From Gammaproteobacteria bacterium (GTDB lineage: Bacteria > Pseudomonadota > Gammaproteobacteria > SZUA-140): a stretch of DNA of 45,651 bases. Shown piece by piece: positions 35,915-45,651 of this stretch (the stretch's first letter is position 1; every line of letters begins with the position of its first letter). Below the pieces are notes generated by a model. It was not told the DNA's origin. It made no database searches and was given only the letters and a program-made list of their open reading frames with translations. The position numbers were made by a program, and so were the translations under genes. The DNA lies in contig WGNS01000018.1 of assembly GCA_016124415.1 (NCBI GenBank), forward strand, positions 1 to 45,651. The letters run 5' to 3'.

Positions 35915-36565
35915 TTAGGGGAGCTGCGCGGACAGGTAGGTCGCCAGCGCCTTAATCTCGTCGTCGGTCAGCTTACGAGCGATATCGGTCATCATGCCTG
36001 CGGGATCGTTCTGGCGACGACCGTCGCGGAAATCCGTCAGGTTCTTGATGATGTAATCGCGATGCTGACCACCAATACGCGGGAAGGTCGAAATGTTGGC
36101 CGACTTGCCCTTGCCGCGCTCACCATGGCAGTTGATACAGGCATAGACGCCTTCCATCGGATTGCCTTCCGTAAAGAGCTTCTCGCCCTTGACGGCCAGC
36201 GCCTTGTCGGCGTCGGTCAGCGGCTTCTTGGCCATCTTCTGGCTGGAGAAATAGGCACCGATGTCGTGGGCGTCCTCGACGCTCGCGACCATGGCGGCCA
36301 TCCCGGCCATCGTGTCGTTGTTGGCGCGCTTGCCGCTCTGGAAATCGCGGACCTGCTTGACGATGTAGCTCTCGTACTGGCCGGCGAGCCTCGGGAATTC
36401 CGCACTCAAGCTGTTGCCGTCGTCGCCATGACAACCCGCGCACAGCGCGGCCTTGTCCTTACCGGCGACCGGGTCACCCCCTTTGGCCCATGCCGTGGCC
36501 GTCATCCCCCCCAAAAAAACAGCAAAAATTATCGTAGCAACAATGGAATATCTTTTGTTAATCAT
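35915..36565 (-). CDS. Diheme cytochrome c4-like protein
   Basis: Signal peptide MINKRYSIVATIIFAVFLGGMTATAWA, two CXXCH motifs (CAGCH, CINCH) in duplicated halves. Confidence 0.88.
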   Translation of the reverse strand: MINKRYSIVATIIFAVFLGGMTATAWAKGGDPVAGKDKAALCAGCHGDDGNSLSAEFPRLAGQYESYIVKQVRDFQSGKRANNDTMAGMAAMVASVEDAHDIGAYFSSQKMAKKPLTDADKALAVKGEKLFTEGNPMEGVYACINCHGERGKGKSANISTFPRIGGQHRDYIIKNLTDFRDGRRQNDPAGMMTDIARKLTDDEIKALATYLSAQLP

Positions 36566-36719
36566 CGAATGCACCCTTCTTGTTATCTTCCGGCGCAGCT
36601 TGAGCCGCCCCCCCCGGCATGCAGACACATGCAAATGTGTCCGGCTATTCTAAGGCCAATAGTCATTGACAATCAATTCCCTTGGGTAATTTGAAGGCCC
36701 GGCGACCGCAGTCGCCGGA

Positions 36720-38732
36720 CTAGGACAGCAAGCCCAGGGCATTTTCGTTCAAGGCGTGGATCTGATCGCGGATCCTGGCGGCCTCTTCGAACTCGAGATC
36801 GCGGGCGTGGCGGTACATGGCCTCCTCGAGTTCGGCCAACTTTTTGGCGAGCGCCTCGGGCGAAAGCGCGGTGTACGAATCGGCCTGTTCCGCGACATTG
36901 GCGACGTTTGAAGTCATCGGCGCGGCGGACGGCACACCGTCGATGATATCGATGACGGCCTTGCGGATACCGCGTGGGATGATGCCGTGCTCCTTGTTGT
37001 AGGCCAGTTGCTTTTCTCGGCGCCGCTCGGTCTCCGAAATCGCGCGCTGCATCGATCCGGTGATGTTGTCGGCGTACAGAATGGCGCGGCCGTGCAGATG
37101 GCGGGCGGCGCGTCCGATGGTCTGGATCAGGGAACGCTCCGAACGCAGGAAGCCCTCCTTGTCCGCATCCAGGATGGCGACCAATGAAACCTCGGGGATG
37201 TCGAGCCCCTCCCGCAACAGGTTGATCCCGACCAGCACGTCGAAGGCGCCCAGGCGCAGATCGCGAATGATCTCCACGCGCTCGACCGTATCGATGTCGG
37301 AGTGCAGATAGCGCACCCGTACGCCGTGCTCTGTCAGGTACTCGGTCAGGTTCTCGGACATGCGCTTGGTTAGCGTCGTGACCAGCACGCGCTCGTTCCT
37401 GGCCGCACGCAGGTTGATCTCGGACAGGAGGTCGTCGACCTGGGTCGCGACCGGGCGGATCTCGACCTCCGGATCGACCAGCCCCGTGGGCCTTACGACC
37501 TGCTCGACGACCGCGTCGCTGTGGGTACGCTCATAGTCACCCGGCGTCGCCGAGATAAAGATCGTCTGCGGCGCCAGGGCCTCGAATTCCTCGAAACACA
37601 GCGGCCGGTTGTCGAGCGCGGAAGGCAACCTGAAGCCGTATTCGACCAGGGTCGTTTTGCGGGCGCGGTCGCCACGGTACATGCCGCCCAGCTGCGGGAC
37701 CGTGACGTGACTTTCGTCCAGGAACAGCAGGGCGTTTGCAGGCAGATAATCGAACAGGGTCGGTGGCGGTTCGCCCGCCTTGCGCCCGGACAGGTGGCGC
37801 GAATAGTTCTCGATGCCCGAGCAATAGCCGAGTTCGAGCATCATTTCCATGTCGAAACGGGTGCGCTGCTCGAGACGCTGCGCCTCGACAAGCTTGTTGT
37901 TGGCATAGAGTTCATCGAGCCGCTCTTTGAGTTCGATCTTGATGGCGTCTACGGCGTGCATCAGGATCTCTTTCGGCGTCACGTAATGCGACTTTGGATA
38001 GATCGTGAGCCGCTTGACCTGCCTCGACACCGCACCGGTCAACGGATCGAAATAACTCAGGCGCTCGATCTCGTCGTCGAACAGTTCGACCCGAACGGCC
38101 TCGGCATCGGACTCGGCGGGAAAGATGTCGATGATCTCGCCGCGCACGCGGTAAGTGCCGCGCCGCAACTCGACGTCGTTGCGCGTGTACTGGAGATCGG
38201 CGAGCTGGCGTAGGATCCGGCGCTGGCCGATAGCGTCGCCCTGGACGAGATGCAGCACCATCTCGAGATAGGTGCCGGGGTCGCCGAGACCGTAGATCGA
38301 GGACACCGAAGCCACGATGATCGCGTCGGGCCGTTCGAGCAACGCCTTGGTCGCGGACAGACGCATCTGCTCGATCTGGGCGTTGATCGCGGCGTCCTTC
38401 TCGATGAAGGTATCGCTGGACGGCACGTAAGCCTCGGGCTGGTAGTAGTCGTAATAGGAAACGAAATATTCGACGGCGTTCTCCGGAAAGAATTCGCGCA
38501 TCTCGGCGTAGAGCTGCGCCGCCAGCGTCTTGTTGGGCGCGAGGATCATCGCCGGGCGCTGGACCTCGGCGATGAGATTGGCCATCGTGAAGGTCTTGCC
38601 GGATCCGGTGACGCCCAGCAGCGTCTGCCGCGCGAGACCGCTTTCCAGACCCTCTTTCAGGGCCTCGATCGCGCCCGGCTGGTCCCCGGAAGGGGCAAAC
38701 GGGGAATGCACGCGAAAACCGCGATTCGTCAT
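36720..38732 (-). CDS. uvrB: Excinuclease ABC subunit B
   Basis: [88 protein letters not shown]-terminal UVR motif. Confidence 0.97.
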   Translation of the reverse strand: MTNRGFRVHSPFAPSGDQPGAIEALKEGLESGLARQTLLGVTGSGKTFTMANLIAEVQRPAMILAPNKTLAAQLYAEMREFFPENAVEYFVSYYDYYQPEAYVPSSDTFIEKDAAINAQIEQMRLSATKALLERPDAIIVASVSSIYGLGDPGTYLEMVLHLVQGDAIGQRRILRQLADLQYTRNDVELRRGTYRVRGEIIDIFPAESDAEAVRVELFDDEIERLSYFDPLTGAVSRQVKRLTIYPKSHYVTPKEILMHAVDAIKIELKERLDELYANNKLVEAQRLEQRTRFDMEMMLELGYCSGIENYSRHLSGRKAGEPPPTLFDYLPANALLFLDESHVTVPQLGGMYRGDRARKTTLVEYGFRLPSALDNRPLCFEEFEALAPQTIFISATPGDYERTHSDAVVEQVVRPTGLVDPEVEIRPVATQVDDLLSEINLRAARNERVLVTTLTKRMSENLTEYLTEHGVRVRYLHSDIDTVERVEIIRDLRLGAFDVLVGINLLREGLDIPEVSLVAILDADKEGFLRSERSLIQTIGRAARHLHGRAILYADNITGSMQRAISETERRREKQLAYNKEHGIIPRGIRKAVIDIIDGVPSAAPMTSNVANVAEQADSYTALSPEALAKKLAELEEAMYRHARDLEFEEAARIRDQIHALNENALGLLS

Positions 38733-38825
38733 GTCCGGAGATAAATTTTCCACGGGGGCATCTTGGTTCGTATTCAGGTAGTCCTGTATAGTAGCGCAAG
38801 CTACTATGACCATGGGGAAACAGCA

Positions 38826-40004
38826 GTGAAATTAGCGCAACGTGTCAGCCGGATCAAACCCTCGCCGACGCTGGCCATCACGGCCAAGGCGGCGGCTCTG
38901 CGCGCGGAAGGCAAGGACATCATCGGCTTCGGCGCCGGCGAACCGGACTTCAACACCCCCGACCATATCAAACAAGCGGCCATCGACGCCATCAACGCCG
39001 ACTTCACGCGCTACACGGCGGTGGAAGGCACGCTGTCGTTGCGGCAGGCCGTGGCCGAGAAGTTCAAGCGCGACAACCAGCTCGACTACACGCCACAGCA
39101 GATCCTGATTTCCTGTGGCGCCAAGCACGGGCTTTACAACCTGACCCAGGCCTTTTTGAGCCCGGGCGACGAGGCCATCATCCCGGCCCCCTACTGGGTT
39201 TCCTACCCGGACATGGTGCGGCTCTCCGACGGCGCGCCGGTGTTCGTCCGCTGCGACATCGACCAGGGCTTCAAGATGACGCCGGAGCAGCTTGACTCGG
39301 CCATCACGGCGAAGACCCGCCTGCTGTTCCTGAACAGCCCGTCGAACCCCACCGGCGCGACCTATAGCCGTGACGAACTCAAGGAGCTGGGCGCCGTGCT
39401 GCGTCAACACCCCGGGGTGTTGATCGCGAGCGACGATATCTACGAACACATCCAGCTCGGTGACGAGCCGTTCTGCAATATCCTCATGGCCTGCCCGGAC
39501 CTCTACGAGCGCACCGTGGTTTTCAACGGCGTCTCGAAGTCCTACGCCATGACCGGCTGGCGCATCGGCTATGCCGCCGGGCCGGTCAGCGTCATCAAGG
39601 CCATGAAGGACATTCAGTCTCAAAGCACCTCAAACCCGACCTCGATCGCCCAGTCGGCGGCCGAAGCGGCGTTGCGCGGCGACCAGTCCTTCATCGCGAC
39701 GATGAACGAGGCCTTCCGCGAACGCCATCGCGTGATCGTGGACGCGCTCAACGCGATCCCGGGGGTCCAGTGCCTGCCGGCGCAGGCGGCGTTCTATGTC
39801 TTCGCGGAAATCAGCGAAGCCATGGCGAACCGCGGCTTCCATGACGACGTGGCCTTCGGGGAATACCTGCTCAACGACGCCGGCGTCGCCGTCGTGCCGG
39901 GTTCCGCCTTCGGCATGCCGGGTTACATGAGACTGTCGTTCGCGACCAGCCTGGATCTCATCGAAGCCGGCGTGGCCCGCATCGCCAAGGCCCTGGGCGG
40001 CTGA
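38826..40004 (+). CDS. aspC: Aspartate aminotransferase (class I, type I-gamma-like)
   Basis: [72 protein letters not shown] (PLP lysine); GTG start assumed. Confidence 0.92.
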   Translation: MKLAQRVSRIKPSPTLAITAKAAALRAEGKDIIGFGAGEPDFNTPDHIKQAAIDAINADFTRYTAVEGTLSLRQAVAEKFKRDNQLDYTPQQILISCGAKHGLYNLTQAFLSPGDEAIIPAPYWVSYPDMVRLSDGAPVFVRCDIDQGFKMTPEQLDSAITAKTRLLFLNSPSNPTGATYSRDELKELGAVLRQHPGVLIASDDIYEHIQLGDEPFCNILMACPDLYERTVVFNGVSKSYAMTGWRIGYAAGPVSVIKAMKDIQSQSTSNPTSIAQSAAEAALRGDQSFIATMNEAFRERHRVIVDALNAIPGVQCLPAQAAFYVFAEISEAMANRGFHDDVAFGEYLLNDAGVAVVPGSAFGMPGYMRLSFATSLDLIEAGVARIAKALGG

Positions 40005-40026
40005 CGCGACACTCGATCCACAAACG

Positions 40027-40056
40027 AAAACGGCGCCCTTGAGGCGCCGTTTTTTT
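40027..40056. terminator. Intrinsic terminator between convergent aspC and the HDOD gene
   Basis: AAAA-CGGCGCC-CTTGA-GGCGCCG-TTTTTTT. Confidence 0.92.
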
Positions 40057-41293
40057 AGGTTCCCTTCAGAAAGCCTTGGGCCGCTTCCAGGAATTCCTGG
40101 GCCTGCACGAGGATGGAAAGGCCGTCGTCGGTGGCCATGGTGGTCAGGCCGAGACGCTCATAGGCCGGCATCGCGCCGGGATCCGGCGAATGTTCGCTCC
40201 CGCGGGCGGGATCGATACGGCTGTGGGCCCTGGCCACGAGAATGAGATCGGCGAGCTCCGAATCGCCTTCGGTGCGGTACCAATCGCCGCCCGCGCCCAT
40301 CGCGGGCAACAGATCGTCTCCCAGCCCCCAACTCCGGACGAGGAACGCCCCCAGGGGACGCGACAAGGCATCGATAGCCTCATCCAAGACCGACTGATCC
40401 AGCAGCGCGCTGGGGAACTGGTGCGCGAACGCGAGGAGCGCGAGCGTGCCGATATCGTGCAGCAAACCCGCCAACCGACAACGCGAAGCCGGCAAAGCCG
40501 GCAGGCGCCCCGCCAGCACGGCGCTGATGGCACCTACCGAGGTGGAGGTCAGCCAATATTCGTTCAGGCGTTGACTGACGTGCTTGTCGGGATCGCGCAA
40601 GCGATCGCGAATCGCATAGGTCATGACGAGGTGCCGCGTCGCGCGCTTGCCGAGACGTTGGATGATCGCCCGGCAATCCAGGGCCGGCGGCCGCTCGTGA
40701 AACAAGGGGCCGTTGGCGACGCGAAGCAGCTTGGCGCAGATCGAAGGATCCGAAGCAATCACCTCGATCAGGCGCGAATCGTCGATATGCTCGTTGGCAA
40801 CGAGCTGGGCGGCCTGTTCGCCGAAGGCGGGCGGAACGGGCAACATCAGCTGATCGTCCTCGATCGCATCCCTGACGTCCTCGAAAAGCCCTTTCAGCCA
40901 ATCGGGAAGACCGTCGTCACACCGGATATCGATATGCGGCGGCGCCACCATACCGGCAAGACCCGAGATGCCTTCGACGATTCTCGAGTCGATGCGCACG
41001 ATCTCGGTGGCGGTCAACGTCACGGCCTTGTACTGCTGATAGGAGCGTTGACTCAGGGCCAAACGCGAATTGGCGTCGCCGGACTCGACGAGGAAGCTCT
41101 CGCCGGCATACGAAGTCAGCCGCAAACGGCCCGCGAGCAGGAAATAGGTCCAGGGATCTTCATCTTCCGATCGAAACAGGTGACGCCCCGCCTGCAGACG
41201 GACGAGCCCGGCGTAACTGGCAAGTACGATCCGTTCGTCCTGCCGAAGACGCGACATCGGCTCGAAACGCGCCAACAGCTCAGGTTCGACCAT
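40055..41293 (-). CDS. HDOD-domain protein with N-terminal cyclic-nucleotide-binding-like domain
   Basis: LARFEPMSRLRQDERIVLASYAGLVRLQAGRHLFRSEDEDPWTYFLLAGRLRL; HDOD region LPVPPAFGEQAAQLVANEHIDDSRLIEVIASDPSICAKLLRVANGP..., GLLHDIGTLALL. Confidence 0.85.
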   Translation of the reverse strand: MVEPELLARFEPMSRLRQDERIVLASYAGLVRLQAGRHLFRSEDEDPWTYFLLAGRLRLTSYAGESFLVESGDANSRLALSQRSYQQYKAVTLTATEIVRIDSRIVEGISGLAGMVAPPHIDIRCDDGLPDWLKGLFEDVRDAIEDDQLMLPVPPAFGEQAAQLVANEHIDDSRLIEVIASDPSICAKLLRVANGPLFHERPPALDCRAIIQRLGKRATRHLVMTYAIRDRLRDPDKHVSQRLNEYWLTSTSVGAISAVLAGRLPALPASRCRLAGLLHDIGTLALLAFAHQFPSALLDQSVLDEAIDALSRPLGAFLVRSWGLGDDLLPAMGAGGDWYRTEGDSELADLILVARAHSRIDPARGSEHSPDPGAMPAYERLGLTTMATDDGLSILVQAQEFLEAAQGFLKGT

Positions 41294-41458
41294 GCGGCGG
41301 CGCTGATGGTGGTGACGCTTCAACCGATCGCTCCTCCGCCCGCGGACGCGGACGCACGGCCGATGGCGACGCGCCGACAAAACGGCGACGCCGAAGCAGA
41401 CTCTCTGAGCCTCCAAAATGACATCATGATGGGTTTCCGGAATCCGTTATTTGTTCAT

Positions 41459-41528
41459 GTTCACTTCGGGCATATCGGCATTTGGCCTCGCAAAGTGAAC
41501 CCCCGGATCAAGATCCGGGGCCGTGAAC
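41459..41528. repeat. Composite palindromic intergenic element
   Basis: GTTCACTT (41459-41466)/AAGTGAAC (41493-41500), then CCCCGGATC-AA-GATCCGGGG (41501-41520), then GTGAAC again at 41523. Confidence 0.75.
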
Positions 41529-41575
41529 GGGGTCGTAAGGAGGAAATCCGGGAGCAAGGCGGCCCCGTTGAAGGA

Positions 41576-42640
41576 CTAGGTTCCTCTGCGCAGCAGGGCC
41601 CAGGCCATGACGAGAAAGACGAGACTCGGGGCCAGGGCGCACAACAAAGGACTGAGGTCATAGACGAGGCCGACGTAACCGCTCATCTGATCGAGAAGAT
41701 AGAAGCTGATGCCGAGCAAGGCGCCGACCATGACCCGCTGCCCCAAACTCACCGAACGCAACGAACCGAACACGAAGGGAATGCTCAGCATGACCATGAC
41801 CAGCGTCGTAACCGGCGTCAGGATCTGACGCCAGAAGGCCAGCTCGTGCCTGCCGGCGTCCAGCCCGTTGGCGTGCAGGAAATCCAGATAGTCGTAGAGC
41901 TCCCAGATCGCCATGCTCTCCGGACGCACCGCGACGACGTCGAGCAGATCAGGCTCGATCGTGGTGTTCCAGGCCATTCCGTCAACCTGTTCCTCGTGGA
42001 CACCCTCGTCTTCCAGGGTCCGACGGAGGACATCGTGCAACGCCCAACTGCCTTTCCGGTAAGTCGCGACGGCGGCGTGCCGGTATTCGCGCAGGTGATG
42101 GTGGCCGTCGAGCACGTAGATATCGATGCCGACCAGACGGTCGACGGATTCCATGGAACGGATGTGCACGAAGCTGTCGGCGTCGCGATACCAAAGCCCC
42201 GACCGGGTCTGCAAAGTCGGCTGCTCTCCCAGCGCCTCCGCACGTTTGTTCTGGGCCAGAACCTCGCTGCGCGGCGCCAGCCACTGGCCCATGACGAAGC
42301 CCAGCGCCACGAGCACGAGCGCCGCCTGCATGACGCTCTGGATGATGCGCGCCCTCGAGACGCCGGCCGCGCGAATGACGGTCAGCTCGTTTTGATTCGC
42401 CATCATGCCGAGCCCGATCAAGCCACCGAGCAAGGCCGCGATCGGCATGAGCTGGTAGCACAGGCCGGGAATGGCCATGAGCACGTAAATCAGGGCCTGA
42501 AGATAGCCGTAGTGCCCGCGCCCGACCATCTTGAGTTCCGCCAGAAAGGTCATGAAGGTAAAAAGGGCGAGCAGCACGCAAAGCACGATCAGGCTCGTCG
42601 TGATGACGGTGCGGCCAATGTGGCGATCCAGCAGTCTCAT
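41576..42640 (-). CDS. lptG: LPS export ABC transporter permease LptG
   Basis: MRLLDRHIGRTVITTSLIVLCVLLALFTFMTFLAELKMVG, MANQNELTVIRAAGVSRARI; start overlaps lptF stop (ATGA). Confidence 0.93.
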   Translation of the reverse strand: MRLLDRHIGRTVITTSLIVLCVLLALFTFMTFLAELKMVGRGHYGYLQALIYVLMAIPGLCYQLMPIAALLGGLIGLGMMANQNELTVIRAAGVSRARIIQSVMQAALVLVALGFVMGQWLAPRSEVLAQNKRAEALGEQPTLQTRSGLWYRDADSFVHIRSMESVDRLVGIDIYVLDGHHHLREYRHAAVATYRKGSWALHDVLRRTLEDEGVHEEQVDGMAWNTTIEPDLLDVVAVRPESMAIWELYDYLDFLHANGLDAGRHELAFWRQILTPVTTLVMVMLSIPFVFGSLRSVSLGQRVMVGALLGISFYLLDQMSGYVGLVYDLSPLLCALAPSLVFLVMAWALLRRGT

Positions 42641-43743
42641 GAGGTCGCGACCGCCTCGCGCCGGAAGCGGCGCCGAATCGACTGAAGACGCCCGGACTGT
42701 TGGGCGATCATCAATAACGCCCAGGCGAGTATCAGCAGATGCACCCACCACATGCCCACGAACGGCGACACGATGCTCTGCGAGACCCAGTGCTTCGAAA
42801 CCCCGAGCAGATTGCTGTAAATCGCATAGATCAGTATGGCCATGAACATGCGCGCGAAGCGGCCCTGTCTGGGCTGGCTGCGACTCAAGGGCACGGCGAG
42901 CAGCGCCAGAAGGATCACCGACAACGGCTCGGAGAAACGCCACTGCAACTCGGCCTGATGCGGCCCGTAGCCCACGAGCAGATCGCGCGTCGGAATCTCG
43001 CGCGTCTGCACGACATTCGGCGTGGTCGGACGATCCTCGATCAGGATGCCGTGGGCGGCGAACTCGATCGTCGAGAACCGGTCCCTGACCGGATCGGACT
43101 CGTAACGATAGCCGTCCTCCATAACCAGATAGTCGTTACCGTTTTCGGCATTCTGCTCGAAGTGGGCGCGAGGCGCCGAAACGATGACCTGCTCGCCGTT
43201 CCGCCGGGTCTCGTTCATGAAGATGTTGGTGACCGCGAGACCGTCGCTGCTCTGGCGTTCGACATAGACGACGCCGCGGCCGTCGCGAATCTCGTGGAAC
43301 CGACCGGGCGCTACGAGCATGGTTTCCGGCGTCTTGTTCTGGCCGTCGATAAGGCGGTCGCTCGTCGATTCCGCCCACGGCGAAACGAACAGGGAAATCC
43401 AGGCGACAACGGCCGCGACGCCGAGCGCAAGCGTCAGCACCCGCCGGACCAGCCACCCGCTGCTGACGCCGCAAGCGTGGATCACGGCCATTTCCTGATC
43501 GTGATAGAAACGCCCGAAGGTCAGGAGCGTCGCGAAGAACATCGACAGCGGCAGCAGCACCGTCATCGCGCTCAGCGTCTTGAGGGCGAGCAGTTGGTAG
43601 ATCAGCTGTCCCGCAAGTTCTCCGGCGCTGGCGTCGGCCAGGAAACGCACGAAACGGTTGCTGACGTAAATCAGCAACAGCACGGCCAGGACACCCAACA
43701 TGGTCTTGAGGATTTCCCGGATGACGTAGCGGCCCAGTATCAC
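42637..43743 (-). CDS. lptF: LPS export ABC transporter permease LptF
   Basis: MILGRYVIREILKTMLGVLAVLLLIYVSNRFVRFLADASAGEL, FGRFYHDQEMAVIHACGVS. Confidence 0.94.
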   Translation of the reverse strand: MILGRYVIREILKTMLGVLAVLLLIYVSNRFVRFLADASAGELAGQLIYQLLALKTLSAMTVLLPLSMFFATLLTFGRFYHDQEMAVIHACGVSSGWLVRRVLTLALGVAAVVAWISLFVSPWAESTSDRLIDGQNKTPETMLVAPGRFHEIRDGRGVVYVERQSSDGLAVTNIFMNETRRNGEQVIVSAPRAHFEQNAENGNDYLVMEDGYRYESDPVRDRFSTIEFAAHGILIEDRPTTPNVVQTREIPTRDLLVGYGPHQAELQWRFSEPLSVILLALLAVPLSRSQPRQGRFARMFMAILIYAIYSNLLGVSKHWVSQSIVSPFVGMWWVHLLILAWALLMIAQQSGRLQSIRRRFRREAVATS

Positions 43744-43897
43744 GCGAGTGCGATATCCGTCGATTGTCGGTCAAAAATGATCAATTGAGCTTCCCCTGGC
43801 AAGTGCCGAAATATGCGTTACACTCATTCCAATCGTCCTGCGCCAACGGCGAAACGGACGAACCCCCACGACACACCAAGCCAGACCAGGAGCGCTT

Positions 43898-45382
43898 ATG
43901 AAGTTTACGACAAAACAGGCTGAAATCACCCAACTGAGCACGGACTGTCTCGTAGTCGGCGTCCACGAGGGCAAGCGGCTCAGCGCCGTCGCGGAGACGC
44001 TGGACGGCGCGGCCGGTGGTTTCATCCACGCCATTCTGAAGGATGGCGACATCAAAGGGAAACCCGGCGACACATTGCTGCTCCGCCAGGTCCCGGGGCT
44101 GGCCTGTCAAAGACTGTTGCTCGTCGGCTGCGGCAACGATCATGAAATCGAACCGAACGTCTACGGCAAGATCCTGACCGCCGCCGGTGCCGCGATGAAC
44201 GCCGCCGGCATCAAGCGCGCCGTCAACACCCTGGCCACGCTGCCCGTGAAGGGCCGCGACCTCGCCTGGAAGGTCACCGAACTGGTCCGCAATGCCGAGC
44301 ATCAGGCCTATCGTTTCAATCGCTTCAAGAAAGATCCGCAGGAATGCGCGCTCCACGAACAGGCCGTCTACTGCGCCGACAAATCGGACGTGACCGCCGC
44401 CAAGGACGCCGTCGCGGTCGGCCAGGCCATCGGCGCCGGCCAGTCGCTCGCCCGTGACCTCGGCAACCTTCCCGGTAATATCTGCACGCCGAGCTATCTG
44501 GCCGACGAGGCCAAACGGATTGAAAAGCATTACGACGCCGTCAAGGTCAAGGTGCTCGACAAGAAGGACATCACGGAACTCAAGATGGGCTCCTTCCTGA
44601 GCGTCGCGCGCGGCAGCCATGAAGAACCCCGACTGATCACGCTGCAATACAACGGCGGCAACAAGGGCGACCAGCCCCAGGTCCTCGTGGGCAAGGGCGT
44701 GACCTTCGACTCCGGCGGCATCTCGCTCAAACCGGGACCGGCCATGGACGAGATGAAGTACGACATGTGCGGCGCGGCCAGCGTGCTCGGAACGATCGTT
44801 GCGATCGCCGAGATGAAACTCCCGATCAACGTCGTGGGTGTGATCCCGGCCACCGAGAACCTGCCCGGCGGCAGCGCGACCAAACCCGGCGACGTCGTCG
44901 TCAGCATGTCGGGCCAGAGCATCGAGATCCTGAATACCGATGCGGAAGGTCGACTGATCCTTTGCGACGCCCTGACCTACGCCGCCCGCTTCAAGCCGGC
45001 CCGGATCATCGATATCGCCACCCTGACCGGCGCCTGCGTGATCGCGCTCGGCAAGCACGCCAGCGGCCTGCTCGGCAACGACGAGGCCCTGGTCGACGAC
45101 CTGCTCGAAGCCGGCAAACTGTCCGGCGACCGCGCCTGGAATTTGCCGCTCTGGACGGAATACGACGAACAGCTCAAGAGCAACTTCGCCGACATCCCCA
45201 ATATCTCCGGAGGCCGCGATGCCGGCACGATCACGGCGGCCTGCTTCCTGTCCCGCTTCACCAAGGACTACCACTGGGCCCACCTCGACATCGCCGGCAC
45301 GGCCTGGCTCGACGGCGCGGAAAAAGGCGCCACGGGTCGTCCCGTACCGTTGCTGGTGCAGTATCTGCGAAGCCGTTGCTAA
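43898..45382 (+). CDS. pepA: Leucyl aminopeptidase (M17)
   Basis: VGKGVTFDSGGISLKPGPAMDEMKYDMCGAASVLG, NTDAEGRLILCDALTYA. Confidence 0.97.
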   Translation: MKFTTKQAEITQLSTDCLVVGVHEGKRLSAVAETLDGAAGGFIHAILKDGDIKGKPGDTLLLRQVPGLACQRLLLVGCGNDHEIEPNVYGKILTAAGAAMNAAGIKRAVNTLATLPVKGRDLAWKVTELVRNAEHQAYRFNRFKKDPQECALHEQAVYCADKSDVTAAKDAVAVGQAIGAGQSLARDLGNLPGNICTPSYLADEAKRIEKHYDAVKVKVLDKKDITELKMGSFLSVARGSHEEPRLITLQYNGGNKGDQPQVLVGKGVTFDSGGISLKPGPAMDEMKYDMCGAASVLGTIVAIAEMKLPINVVGVIPATENLPGGSATKPGDVVVSMSGQSIEILNTDAEGRLILCDALTYAARFKPARIIDIATLTGACVIALGKHASGLLGNDEALVDDLLEAGKLSGDRAWNLPLWTEYDEQLKSNFADIPNISGGRDAGTITAACFLSRFTKDYHWAHLDIAGTAWLDGAEKGATGRPVPLLVQYLRSRC

Positions 45383-45410
45383 GTCGGCAGCAAAGAATGG
45401 TATAGAACAC

Positions 45411-45443
45411 GTAGGGGCGACCGGCCGGTCGCCCTTTCTTTTT
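45411..45443. terminator. GTAGGGGC-headed palindrome followed by T-rich tract; REP-like and/or pepA terminator
   Basis: GTAG-GGGCGACCGG-CCGGTCGCCC-TTTCTTTTT; perfect 20-bp palindrome at 45415-45434. Confidence 0.75.
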
Positions 45444-45462
45444 CCGTTGTGATTGGGTGTAG

Positions 45463-45514
45463 GTTGGGCTGAGGCACGAAGCCCAACGTCATGTCATGGG
45501 CAGCGTTGGGCTTC
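45463..45514. repeat. Three-armed GTTGGGCTTC repeat with mutually exclusive hairpins
   Basis: GTTGGGCT (45463-45470), GAAGCCCAACG (45478-45488), CGTTGGGCTTC (45504-45514). Confidence 0.85.
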
Positions 45515-45517
45515 ATT

Positions 45518-45651
45518 TACTGCGAGCCATGGAGAGCGACGCGAAGGCGAGTAGACCGGGATAGGTGCAGCTGGATTTAGATGTCGGAATCCGGAGGGCG
45601 GAGCCTGACGGGTGTAGATCATCTAAATTCAGCTATATGCGCCGTAGAGTC
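45518..45651 (+). repeat. Second, inverted copy of the 134-bp terminal repeat; sense orientation relative to pepA
   Basis: Exact reverse complement of 5-138. Confidence 0.97.

Noticed and set aside
40076-42685. 869-aa plus-strand ORF spanning opposite the HDOD gene and lptG
   Set aside because: Antisense to two confidently identified genes; low-complexity R/H/Q/D-rich translation typical of the mirror frame in GC-rich DNA. The same applies to 894-2453, 7522-9024, 14462-15559, 19685-21478, 27529-29769 and 43781-45283.

Overview
The window is a gene-dense, high-GC, gammaproteobacterial-type chromosomal segment made almost entirely of housekeeping genes. Taxonomy is inferred from gene order only. 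Left to right the blocks are: (1) a minus-strand gnd-zwf-pgi-truA block, divergent from glgA-ppc; (2) a small SAP-like/Cys-rich protein, panD, and a GGDEF diguanylate cyclase; (3) queA-tgt-yajC-secD-secF (minus) with a tRNA-Leu(CAA); (4) a glycogen/maltodextrin block glgP / malQ-glgC / glgB; (5) leuC-leuD-leuB-asd-fimV plus an EcfT/CbiQ-like membrane protein (minus); (6) folD, a diheme cytochrome c4-like protein, uvrB, an aspartate aminotransferase, a cNMP-binding/HDOD protein, lptG-lptF and pepA. I found no CRISPR array, phage, transposase, or recognisable defence or biosynthetic cluster. The most unusual signal is at the extremities. An identical 134-bp element lies in inverted orientation at both ends (5-138 and 45518-45651), has an internal 15-bp hairpin, and encodes the last 20 codons plus stop of the truA reading frame. 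Other points worth checking are several REP-like palindromes, an orphan EcfT-like gene where truA usually follows fimV, a Zwf active-site motif deviation, an AT-rich leader in front of the diguanylate cyclase, and a conserved-looking small 4-Cys protein.
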